Below, piece after piece: positions 16,733-24,952 of a stretch of DNA of 64,000 nucleotides. The stretch lies in assembly GCA_029865945.1 (NCBI GenBank), contig JARXAH010000019.1, positions 1-64,000 of the forward strand, written 5' to 3'. The stretch's first letter is position 1, and every line of letters begins with the position of its first letter. The notes beneath the pieces were generated by a model, which was given only the letters and a program-made list of their open reading frames with translations, did not search any database and was not told the DNA's origin. This DNA comes from Bacteriovoracaceae bacterium (GTDB taxonomy: Bacteria > Bdellovibrionota > Bacteriovoracia > Bacteriovoracales > Bacteriovoracaceae). The position numbers and the translations under genes are program-made.

Positions 16733-18829
16733 ATGGATGACTTGGATAAAGAGTTCAAGCAAGATTTTCTTACGGAAGCTAAGGAACTATTGGATAGTAC
16801 TGAGCGCTCATTTTTAGAATTAGAACAGCAACCTGATGACTCATCACTTATTAATAATATTTTTCGATTTGCCCACAACTTAAAAGGAACTTCTCGAGCA
16901 GTGGGCTTTGGCCAAATTGCTGAACTTACCCACAATGCTGAAAATCTTCTCTTGAAACTTAAGCAAGGAGAAATGAAAGCAAACGAAAGAACGGTCAATG
17001 CTTTATTATCCTTCAATGACAAAGTTAAAGAAATGGTTGAAGGCCTTCAACAAGACTTAGACAAACAATTTGAAATCGCTGGACTAGTTCTTGAATTAGA
17101 ACAAATTTGTAGTAACAAAATTGAAACAATTGAAAATGAAACGTCGGATGGAGCAGAAGGAACCGATTCCGATTCCGATTCCCCTGAGGAAAGTGAATTA
17201 GTTGATGTTGCCCCGCCTAGTGAATTATTTGAAGAACATCCCGAATCAACACCAGAGGCATCTCCAATCATTGATGAAGTACAACTTGCAGTGGATTACG
17301 AATTAGCTAAAAATGGACGACAAAATTTCGATTCTGATGACCATGATTTTCCCAAAGTTGCTGCAAGCGCTGACCTTGCGCAGTCCAATAAAGATGATCA
17401 AGTTGAAATTAATCCTGACGCATTAAAAGACCTTGAAGAGCTTTATGGAATTAGCAAAGACGCAGAAGTCACTGCGATAGTTAAAGCGGATGTCAAAGTT
17501 GAAGCCAAAGTTGACGCCCATATCAACGCCAGAGAAGAAAACAAAATATTAGTAAAACCGGCCGTAGCCAATGAAAGCACAAAAGTTGCTTCGAAAGAAC
17601 CTCTCAAAGAAAAAGAAAAAGAAAAAGAAAAAGAAAATGGCAAAGAACGAGAAGATGAAACGATTCGAGTTTCTCTTATGAGACTGGAAAAATTAAATGA
17701 CTTAGTAGGTGAATTAGTCATTCTTCAAAGTGTGGCAGAGCAGGCACTTCTGCAATCTAGTAACAGCAAAATTGCCAGATCACTTGGAAAATTATGTAAA
17801 GACATCCAAGACCTCTCCATGTCGCTTCGCATGGTACAAGTCGGCCCCACGTTTCAAAAATTAAACCGAACCGTTCGCGATACATCAAAATTATTAAATA
17901 AAAAAGTCGAGTTAAAAATTATTGGAGAAACCACAGAAATAGATAAGATTGTTCTAGAAAAATTAGGCGATCCACTCGTTCACATCATTCGTAACGCTGT
18001 CGATCACGGAGTAGAAACCCCAGACGTCAGATTAGCAAGCGGCAAAAATGAAACGGGTATTGTTGAAGTGATGGCGTTTCATGAAGGAAACTTTTTAGTC
18101 ATCCAAGTTACCGACGACGGAAAAGGAATTGATCCCAAAAAAATCACTCAAAAGGCCATTGAAAAAGGAATCCTTTCAAAATCCCAAACAATCACAGATC
18201 AGCAGGCCGTGGAATTAGTTTTTCATCCGGGTTTTTCCACTAAAGAACAAGTATCAGAAGTATCTGGCCGTGGTGTGGGAATGGATGTGGTCAAAACAAA
18301 TATTGAGTCTCTGGGTGGCAGCGTAAAAATACAATCTAGGCCGGGTGTGGGTTCGGCGATCCGCATGGTACTTCCGTTAACACTTGCCATCATCGATGGA
18401 ATGCAAGTCATTTGTGGAAATCAGCATTTAATCATTCCAAGAATTCAAGTTCACGAAGTAACAAAACTTGATCCTGCCAGGTTAACCATCATGACAGGAC
18501 GAACACCTTATTATCGTCTTCGTGATGAGGTCATTCCAGTATTTAATTTAAGTAAAGATTTTTCCATTCCTTCCAAAATGGAACCAGAGATAGCTTTAAT
18601 TGTTCGCACTGGAAAGGCAACCTACGCAGTCGCCATTAACGATGTTGAAAGACAACAACAAGTGGTGGTTAAACCGCCAACAACAGAAACTCTTTCCACC
18701 AAAGGAATCATGGGTACAACTATTTTAAGTAATGGATCTCCGGCCCTCATTTTAGATTTACTGGAAATTTATAAAAATAAAATTGCAAAAGAATCTATTT
18801 CATCTGTTAAAACAGCAGGCGCGGCCTAA
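16733..18829 (+). CDS. cheA: Chemotaxis histidine kinase CheA
   Basis: CheA autophosphorylates on the HPt domain and passes phosphate to receiver domains under receptor control. In its 698 residues: HPt (1-105) with H48 in AHNLKGTSR; a long acidic, low-complexity linker (about 130-310) with a KEKEKE run; dimerisation helices (LVGELVILQ); a HATPase domain with the N box HIIRNAVDHG, DDGKGID, FHPGFSTKE and GRGVGMDVVK; and a C-terminal CheW-like domain. I cannot see a P2 (CheY/CheB docking) domain; the linker occupies its place. It is the first gene of the che operon. Confidence 0.97.
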   Translation: MDDLDKEFKQDFLTEAKELLDSTERSFLELEQQPDDSSLINNIFRFAHNLKGTSRAVGFGQIAELTHNAENLLLKLKQGEMKANERTVNALLSFNDKVKEMVEGLQQDLDKQFEIAGLVLELEQICSNKIETIENETSDGAEGTDSDSDSPEESELVDVAPPSELFEEHPESTPEASPIIDEVQLAVDYELAKNGRQNFDSDDHDFPKVAASADLAQSNKDDQVEINPDALKDLEELYGISKDAEVTAIVKADVKVEAKVDAHINAREENKILVKPAVANESTKVASKEPLKEKEKEKEKENGKEREDETIRVSLMRLEKLNDLVGELVILQSVAEQALLQSSNSKIARSLGKLCKDIQDLSMSLRMVQVGPTFQKLNRTVRDTSKLLNKKVELKIIGETTEIDKIVLEKLGDPLVHIIRNAVDHGVETPDVRLASGKNETGIVEVMAFHEGNFLVIQVTDDGKGIDPKKITQKAIEKGILSKSQTITDQQAVELVFHPGFSTKEQVSEVSGRGVGMDVVKTNIESLGGSVKIQSRPGVGSAIRMVLPLTLAIIDGMQVICGNQHLIIPRIQVHEVTKLDPARLTIMTGRTPYYRLRDEVIPVFNLSKDFSIPSKMEPEIALIVRTGKATYAVAINDVERQQQVVVKPPTTETLSTKGIMGTTILSNGSPALILDLLEIYKNKIAKESISSVKTAGAA
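17606..17637 (+). repeat. Hexanucleotide repeat inside cheA
   Basis: About five tandem GAAAAA units (four perfect) encode alternating Lys-Glu in the CheA linker. The six-base period means gain or loss of a unit keeps the frame and changes only linker length. A shorter GATTCC triplet repeat lies about 430 bp upstream in the same linker region. Confidence 0.85.
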
Positions 18830-18843
18830 GGAAAGGATCAATT

Positions 18844-19305
18844 ATGTTTGATGAAAAAAAAGAAGTTAATAACATTGAGAAATATCTCTTATTTGAATTA
18901 GGCAAAGAATTATATGCCATAGAACTTTTAGAGGTAAAAGAAGTGATCACGCCGCCTGAAACAACTCCTATCCCTAAATGCCAACCTTACGTTTGCGGAC
19001 TCATGAATTTAAGAGGCTTAGTACTCACCATAGTTGACTTGCGAAAAAAATTAAATATCACGCAAGGTCCAATCACACCAGAGAATGCCGTCATTATTTT
19101 TGATTTAAAAAATAGATTAGTGGGCGGCGTCGTAGATTCAATCGTTAAGGTCATTAACTTGAAAAAAGATGCCATTAAACCCGTACCCGATGACAACACT
19201 ACCGGGCATCACCTGAAAGGCGTGATCGAACATGAAAACACGCTATGCTTACTAATTGACGCTAATAAAATGTTTGAATCTGTTCCGCAAAAAAAAGCAG
19301 CATAA
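18844..19305 (+). CDS. cheW: Chemotaxis coupling protein CheW
   Basis: CheW bridges receptors and CheA in the signalling array. The 153-residue protein is a single CheW SH3-like domain with the features FELGKELYAI, VKEVI, the GLMNLRG block and the DLRKKL segment. It starts 14 nt after cheA with an AAGGA SD, so the two are likely translated together. The C-terminal tail ends PQKKAA. Confidence 0.97.
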   Translation: MFDEKKEVNNIEKYLLFELGKELYAIELLEVKEVITPPETTPIPKCQPYVCGLMNLRGLVLTIVDLRKKLNITQGPITPENAVIIFDLKNRLVGGVVDSIVKVINLKKDAIKPVPDDNTTGHHLKGVIEHENTLCLLIDANKMFESVPQKKAA

Positions 19306-19352
19306 ACAATATAAACTAGTATAAAAATTTAAAAACTAAACGGAGCAAAGAA

Positions 19353-21785
19353 ATGAAATCGCTTAAAACAAAAATCTTAGTTAGCCTGCTTGCTGTTGGT
19401 ATCATCCCTTTCAGTCTTCTAGGTTTTTTTATTTATCGCAATTTTTCGGACTCTCTCATGGATTCACATTACGAGAAATTAAAATTTATCAATGATTTAA
19501 AAAAGAAAGAGGTTACTGAATTTTTTAAAAAGCTAAGTGATGAAACCTTCCTCAACACTGAAAACCCAACCACGGCCGAAGCAATAAAAAACTTATCCGA
19601 ATCTTTCTATAAATTTGGTTCTGAAACTGGATGGTCGCAGGAACTAAATTCTGAGTATGAAAAAGAATTAAAAAAATATTACACCAACGATTTCAATACC
19701 GAATTTAAAAAGCAAAATGAAAATGAAGAATCTAAATCCGATGAGGTATTCAATCAACTAAAGCGAGAAAACTTAGTCTTACAATATAGCTACATTGCCA
19801 AAAATAAAAACCCGCTTGGCTCAAAACATCTTTTGTCCCACGATGACCTACCTACAACTTACAATAAATTTCATCAAAAGTATCATCCATGGTTTAGAGA
19901 GCAGCTAGAGCGGATTGGTCTATATGATATTTTTCTAGTCGATCTACAGGGATCGGTAGTTTATACCGTATTTAAAGAACTCGACTTTGCAACCAACTTG
20001 AAAACAGGCCCATATGCTAAATCATCACTTGCAAAACTTTACGAAGAAATTTTAAAGCAAGACCCCAGCAAACCTAAAACTTTATTTGCTGATTACGAAA
20101 ATTATTACGCAAGTTACAATGGGGCCGCATCATTCATGGGAGCTCCTATCGTTGAAAATGGAAAAATAATTGGTGTCTTTGCCGTGCAAATCTCCTTTGA
20201 TAAAATCAACGAACTTACTGGCTTTATTCCCAAGGGAATTACCGACATTGAAACACTCATGGTCGGAACTGACTTCAAATTAAGAAGTGATACCCTTTTC
20301 AATAAAGATACTTTTAACGTGAAAAACTCTTTCCGCTATCCAGAAAAATACTCTATTAAATCAAAAGAAATTGATCAAGCCATCACAGGAAATTCCTTAA
20401 ACGGAAGACGAATCAACCTTCGCGGGCATGATGTGATTTACGCAATTGATTCACTCGATATTTTTGGCAACAAATGGTCGATTGAAACTAACCACAAGGC
20501 CGAAGCGGCGCTTGCCTCCCTTGTTCACGTACAAAAAATCATCTACCTTTTTGCGGCCGTCATCTTTTCAGTAATTCTCTTTCTTGCTCTTTTTGTTTCC
20601 AATCGTTTTTCTAATCTTTTAAGATCCATTGCCACTAGATTAAAAAATGAAATTACATCCTTAACTATCAATGCCAAAAAACTTTCCGAATCTTCATCTA
20701 GTTTATCTGCTGCCACGACAGAACAATCGTCGAGCTTACAAGAAACAGTGGCGTCTATCGATGAAATTTCTGCCATGGTCGCAAGGAATTCTGATAGTGC
20801 AAATCAAGCTACAGAAGTTTCTGAAAAATCTACGAAGGCCGCGCAAAAAGGAAAAGAAAAAACAGAGGAACTAATGTCATCCATTAATCAAATTAAATCT
20901 GGAAATGATGAAATGATGAAAAAAATGCAAAGGTCCAACGACGAAATTTCTGAAATAGTAAAAGTTATTCAAGATATTTCCCAAAAAACTAAAGTAATTA
21001 ACGATATTGTTTTCCAAACTAAGTTACTTTCTTTTAACGCATCGGTTGAGGCAGCGCGAGCAGGTGAGCACGGAAAAGGTTTTGCTGTTGTAGCTGAAGA
21101 GGTTGGGAATCTCGCTTCGATGTCTGGGAAGGCGGCCAACGAAATTAGCGAAATGCTAGAAAGAAGTGTGAAGAAAGTATCTTCAGTTGTAGATGGATCT
21201 AAATTATTGATGGATGACATGATGAAAGATATTAAATCCAAAGTGGATGTGGGAACGAAAAATGCCTCTGAGTGTTCAGTTGCACTAGAAGAAATTTTAT
21301 CAAACGTTTCTGTTGCCAATGAAATGGTACGAGAAATTGCGACAGCGTCAATTGAGCAAACTACTGGCGTTAAAGAGATCAATAAGGCCATGTCGGAACT
21401 TGATAAGGTAACCCAATCTAATAACTCCGTCTCGCAAGAAGTCTCTCTATCTGCTAATGATTTAAGCGGACAATCAAGCAGAATTGAAAAGATTACTAAC
21501 GAATTAAGTTTTTTTGTTGATGGGAATATTGAGGTTCGTGAATTTAAAAATCATGATTCTCATTCAGAAAAATCTAACAGGAAAAATTCGACCTCTTCGC
21601 ACGGAAAATCAGAAATGGGAAAAGTGCTTACACTAACCCCTAAACAGGGAACGAAAAAATCCTTAAATCCTGCACCCAATCATGCTTCAGGAGCAAAAGT
21701 TTCGTCTGAAAAAGACAGTATCAATTATGCAGTGGTAGAAAATTCAACGCCGGAACATAATGATCCACGTTTCGAAGAAGTATAA
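19353..21785 (+). CDS. Methyl-accepting chemotaxis protein with dCACHE-like sensor
   Basis: This is an 810-residue receptor: a first membrane segment at about 8-27, a large periplasmic sensor (about 30-390) of double-CACHE type (the FADYENYYASYNGAASF region is typical), a second membrane segment at about 396-418, then the signalling coiled coil. The conserved hairpin tip, with EAARAGEHGKGFAVVAEEV, is near residue 565-585. No HAMP domain is visible between the second membrane segment and the coiled coil. A polar tail of about 85 residues ends in DPRFEEV, possibly an adaptation-enzyme tether. The ligand is unknown. Confidence 0.92.
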   Translation: MKSLKTKILVSLLAVGIIPFSLLGFFIYRNFSDSLMDSHYEKLKFINDLKKKEVTEFFKKLSDETFLNTENPTTAEAIKNLSESFYKFGSETGWSQELNSEYEKELKKYYTNDFNTEFKKQNENEESKSDEVFNQLKRENLVLQYSYIAKNKNPLGSKHLLSHDDLPTTYNKFHQKYHPWFREQLERIGLYDIFLVDLQGSVVYTVFKELDFATNLKTGPYAKSSLAKLYEEILKQDPSKPKTLFADYENYYASYNGAASFMGAPIVENGKIIGVFAVQISFDKINELTGFIPKGITDIETLMVGTDFKLRSDTLFNKDTFNVKNSFRYPEKYSIKSKEIDQAITGNSLNGRRINLRGHDVIYAIDSLDIFGNKWSIETNHKAEAALASLVHVQKIIYLFAAVIFSVILFLALFVSNRFSNLLRSIATRLKNEITSLTINAKKLSESSSSLSAATTEQSSSLQETVASIDEISAMVARNSDSANQATEVSEKSTKAAQKGKEKTEELMSSINQIKSGNDEMMKKMQRSNDEISEIVKVIQDISQKTKVINDIVFQTKLLSFNASVEAARAGEHGKGFAVVAEEVGNLASMSGKAANEISEMLERSVKKVSSVVDGSKLLMDDMMKDIKSKVDVGTKNASECSVALEEILSNVSVANEMVREIATASIEQTTGVKEINKAMSELDKVTQSNNSVSQEVSLSANDLSGQSSRIEKITNELSFFVDGNIEVREFKNHDSHSEKSNRKNSTSSHGKSEMGKVLTLTPKQGTKKSLNPAPNHASGAKVSSEKDSINYAVVENSTPEHNDPRFEEV

Positions 21786-21814
21786 ATTCATACAAAAACG
21801 AGGATTGATTATCT

Positions 21815-23575
21815 ATGTCGACTGCAAAAAAATTAATTAGTTGGGAAGAATTAATATCAAAGGTGTGTCAGTTTGCCGCCGAAACCAGTGCCAATGTTTT
21901 CAGCGAAAAACAACTCCCCATGGTTGAATCAAGATTGAAACGAAGGCTATCCGAATTAAAACTATCTGGACCCGATGAATACCTAGATTACTGGAATAAT
22001 AATACCGCATCAGAAAATAAAATTATTTTAAGTTTACTGACAACTCACTTTACTTCTTTTTTTCGAGAATTCATGCACTTTGAGTGGATCGGTAAAAATT
22101 TGAGCTCCATCATAAAAAATGTAAAAGCTGAGGGCCGCTCAAAAATCACTATTTGGTCAGCCGCATGCTCAAAGGGCCAAGAGGTATGGTCGCTAGCTAT
22201 GTGGTTTCAAAACCAAATGGAACAACAAGAAACAAAAATTTCTTGGGAAATATTTGGATCTGACATTGATGAGCATTCCGTAAAAGAAGCGATGAATGGT
22301 GTTTATCACAAGCGGGAGTTAGAAACAGCTCCTAGAAAATTATGGGAAAATCATTGGGTACAAGGTAAAGCGGAACTAGCAGATTGGTATAAAGTCAAAA
22401 AACAAATTCATGAAAAGGCGACGTTTGGTTCCTATAACCTTATCGATTTAAAAATGCCGGCCCAACAAAAATTTGATCTGATCATGTGCCGCAACGTGCT
22501 CATTTACTTTGATAAAACAAACCAGTCTAAGGCCGTTAAAAATATGCTCTCCCACCTCTATCCTTCGGGAGTCTTGATTACTGGCCTATCGGAATCCTTG
22601 ACCGGATCGGAATTAGATTTAAGGTCCCTATCTCCCTCTGTGTATCAATTTAAATCCTTTGTTGATTTACTACCCAAGGTGGCGTCAGAATCCAAAAAAT
22701 CTACTTCATCTCCTTCACTCAACACTCTTCCTGTTCCTCTCAAAGTATTTTGCGTTGATGACTCTCCCACTGTCATTAAATTGCTAAAGCATTTATTTCA
22801 AGATCAAGATTTTACGGTTGTGGGAACAGCAAGCAACGGGCAAGAGGCGCTTGAAAAAATTCCCAAGTCTAACCCTGATGTCATCACCCTTGATATTCAC
22901 ATGCCCATCATGGATGGCCTAACATTAGTTAAAAATTCCGATTTAGCAAGCAAGTATCCCATCGTGGTTGTAAGCTCCGTGCAACGAGATGATCAGACTA
23001 TTATTGGGCCTCTCTTTGAAAAAGGCGTAAAAGATTTTGTTGAAAAACCCACACTAGAAAATATTAAAATAATTAAAGAAGAGTTGTTTCAAAAATTAAA
23101 AATGTCTTGGCTAGATAAATCCAATAAATCGACCGCCTTAAAAAGCGATAATTCTTCTAACGCTAGCACAAAACAAAAAGATCTCCCTCCTATTTACATT
23201 ACCGTTAACGAAAATGAGGCGAGTAAAATATTTGATTTTACTTCCCAAAATTTACAAAACACCTTAACGCTTTATTTTATAGTTGACACAAAAATTGATA
23301 ACTTAAAATCAACTTGGAATCTTTATAAAAATAAATTTTCCCCTAAATCAAAAATTATTTCCTACTCAGATTACAAAAATGAATTGCAACCAAAAATTTG
23401 GATTCATACAAAGAATTCTCCTGAAGAAATTATTCTTAAGAATGCATCTGAGCACGACTTTATCATTGCCGAAGAAACTAATGTCAACTCTAGTGAAATC
23501 AAAAAAATTGCGTTCGATATTTCTCCTCTCACTTCCATACCTTATCTCATCAATAAGTATGGGGAGGTAAAATAG
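21815..23575 (+). CDS. cheR: CheR methyltransferase fused to a receiver domain
   Basis: Residues 1-280 are CheR, which methylates receptor glutamates with SAM: the N-terminal helical domain, the TTHFTSFFRE block, IWSAACSKGQE (SAM loop), GSDID and CRNVLIYF. Residues about 308-430 form a response-regulator receiver with DD near 315, phospho-acceptor D360 in LDIHMP and a late VEKP lysine. The last 145 residues match nothing I recognise. The stop codon (TAG) is followed at once by the TTG start of cheB in the same frame. Confidence 0.93.
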   Translation: MSTAKKLISWEELISKVCQFAAETSANVFSEKQLPMVESRLKRRLSELKLSGPDEYLDYWNNNTASENKIILSLLTTHFTSFFREFMHFEWIGKNLSSIIKNVKAEGRSKITIWSAACSKGQEVWSLAMWFQNQMEQQETKISWEIFGSDIDEHSVKEAMNGVYHKRELETAPRKLWENHWVQGKAELADWYKVKKQIHEKATFGSYNLIDLKMPAQQKFDLIMCRNVLIYFDKTNQSKAVKNMLSHLYPSGVLITGLSESLTGSELDLRSLSPSVYQFKSFVDLLPKVASESKKSTSSPSLNTLPVPLKVFCVDDSPTVIKLLKHLFQDQDFTVVGTASNGQEALEKIPKSNPDVITLDIHMPIMDGLTLVKNSDLASKYPIVVVSSVQRDDQTIIGPLFEKGVKDFVEKPTLENIKIIKEELFQKLKMSWLDKSNKSTALKSDNSSNASTKQKDLPPIYITVNENEASKIFDFTSQNLQNTLTLYFIVDTKIDNLKSTWNLYKNKFSPKSKIISYSDYKNELQPKIWIHTKNSPEEIILKNASEHDFIIAEETNVNSSEIKKIAFDISPLTSIPYLINKYGEVK

Positions 23576-24943
23576 TTGTCCTCAAATTTAACGCTTGGAA
23601 AAATTATTTCTGAAACGGCAGGTAAGTGGAAAATCGACTTAATTCCTGATTATGTTTTTGTTTGGAAACAAGGCCCAAAACCTCAATCTATTTTTTGCAA
23701 AAACTTAGACGAAATACCAACGACTTGGTGGTCAGGCGAACCTTGCAAGGTATTTTATTTTCATCAAAATAAAAATCTCGTTTCTTCACAAAGCAAGCTG
23801 CCCCCTGGATCCAAGCTCATTGCTTATCAATTAACTACACCACGAGCACAAGTGGAGCTTGATTTTTCTAGCAATGTGGTACGTTTTCAAGGAAAGCGTA
23901 CCAAACGGGTCCTCATGGTGGAAGACTCGCCAACCATGCGCAAAGTATTAAAGCATATTTTTTTGCAATTCCCAGATTGGGAATTAATTTCAGAATCAGC
24001 AAGTGCAAAAGATTTATCAGAGCAGTTATTAATCCATCTTCCTGATCTTGTGACCTTAGATTTACACTTGGGCGATTCCAATGGAATAGAAATCATGCAA
24101 AGATTTTTATCTCCTAAAAAAATTCCTACGATACTAATCACTTCGCAATCTATTAAAGATGGAAATATGGTCATGGAAGCTCTTAGTGCTGGTGCCATGG
24201 ATTACCTACAAAAGCCTCAAACTAATAATTGGAATGAATTAAAGGATGCGCTTTTAGAAAAAATGAATCTCATTGTTAATGCAAAATGGCTCAATAAATC
24301 TAGCTTCAAAAATGAAATTAACTCGCAATTTAAATTACAATTTTCTGATTTTGACCATACCATTATTGCCATAGGATCCTCAACCGGAGGCCCACAAGCT
24401 CTTCAGGAAGTTTTACAAAATTTGCCCGATGAAATTCCTCCTATTTTAATAACACAACATATACCGGCCGGTTTTTCGAAGGCATTGGCCGATCGCCTAA
24501 ACACTCTTTGCCCTTTTACCATCAAAGAAGCGCAGGATGGTGAAACGATATCTCGCAATGTTGTGTATATTGCTCCAGGTGATAAGCATATGCTTATTAC
24601 GCAGGATGGAACTCGCATAGCTCTAGACGACTCTCCACCCATTAACCGATTTCGCCCCTCGGTGGATGCCATGTTTCAGTCTATTTCTCTTCGATGTAAA
24701 AAGAAAATTGTTGGAGTCATATTAACTGGCATGGGCAAGGACGGTGCGCAAGGTTTGCTTCAATTACGAAACCTCGGTGCACTTACCATTGCTCAAGACG
24801 AAGCTACTTGTGTAGTTTATGGAATGCCTAAAGAAGCGATCAGGCTTGAAGCTGCTCAAAGTATTACTCCCATTCAACATGTTGCCAATGAAATTGTTAA
24901 GCTTGCCAACCTCAAAGTTTCAACAATGAAGCTGGCAAAATAA
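23576..24943 (+). CDS. cheB: Protein-glutamate methylesterase CheB
   Basis: CheB demethylates or deamidates receptors when phosphorylated by CheA. The start is TTG, directly after the preceding TAG, with GGGGAGG 8 nt upstream. Residues 1-110 are an unrecognised extra region. A receiver domain (about 112-235) has phospho-acceptor D162 in LDLHLGD. The methylesterase domain (about 260-445) has the catalytic triad S269 (GSSTGGP), H295 (QHIPAGF) and D389 (GMGKDGAQG). At 455 residues it is about 100 longer than usual CheB because of the N-terminal region. Confidence 0.94.
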   Translation: MSSNLTLGKIISETAGKWKIDLIPDYVFVWKQGPKPQSIFCKNLDEIPTTWWSGEPCKVFYFHQNKNLVSSQSKLPPGSKLIAYQLTTPRAQVELDFSSNVVRFQGKRTKRVLMVEDSPTMRKVLKHIFLQFPDWELISESASAKDLSEQLLIHLPDLVTLDLHLGDSNGIEIMQRFLSPKKIPTILITSQSIKDGNMVMEALSAGAMDYLQKPQTNNWNELKDALLEKMNLIVNAKWLNKSSFKNEINSQFKLQFSDFDHTIIAIGSSTGGPQALQEVLQNLPDEIPPILITQHIPAGFSKALADRLNTLCPFTIKEAQDGETISRNVVYIAPGDKHMLITQDGTRIALDDSPPINRFRPSVDAMFQSISLRCKKKIVGVILTGMGKDGAQGLLQLRNLGALTIAQDEATCVVYGMPKEAIRLEAAQSITPIQHVANEIVKLANLKVSTMKLAK

Positions 24944-24952
24944 ACGATTCAA

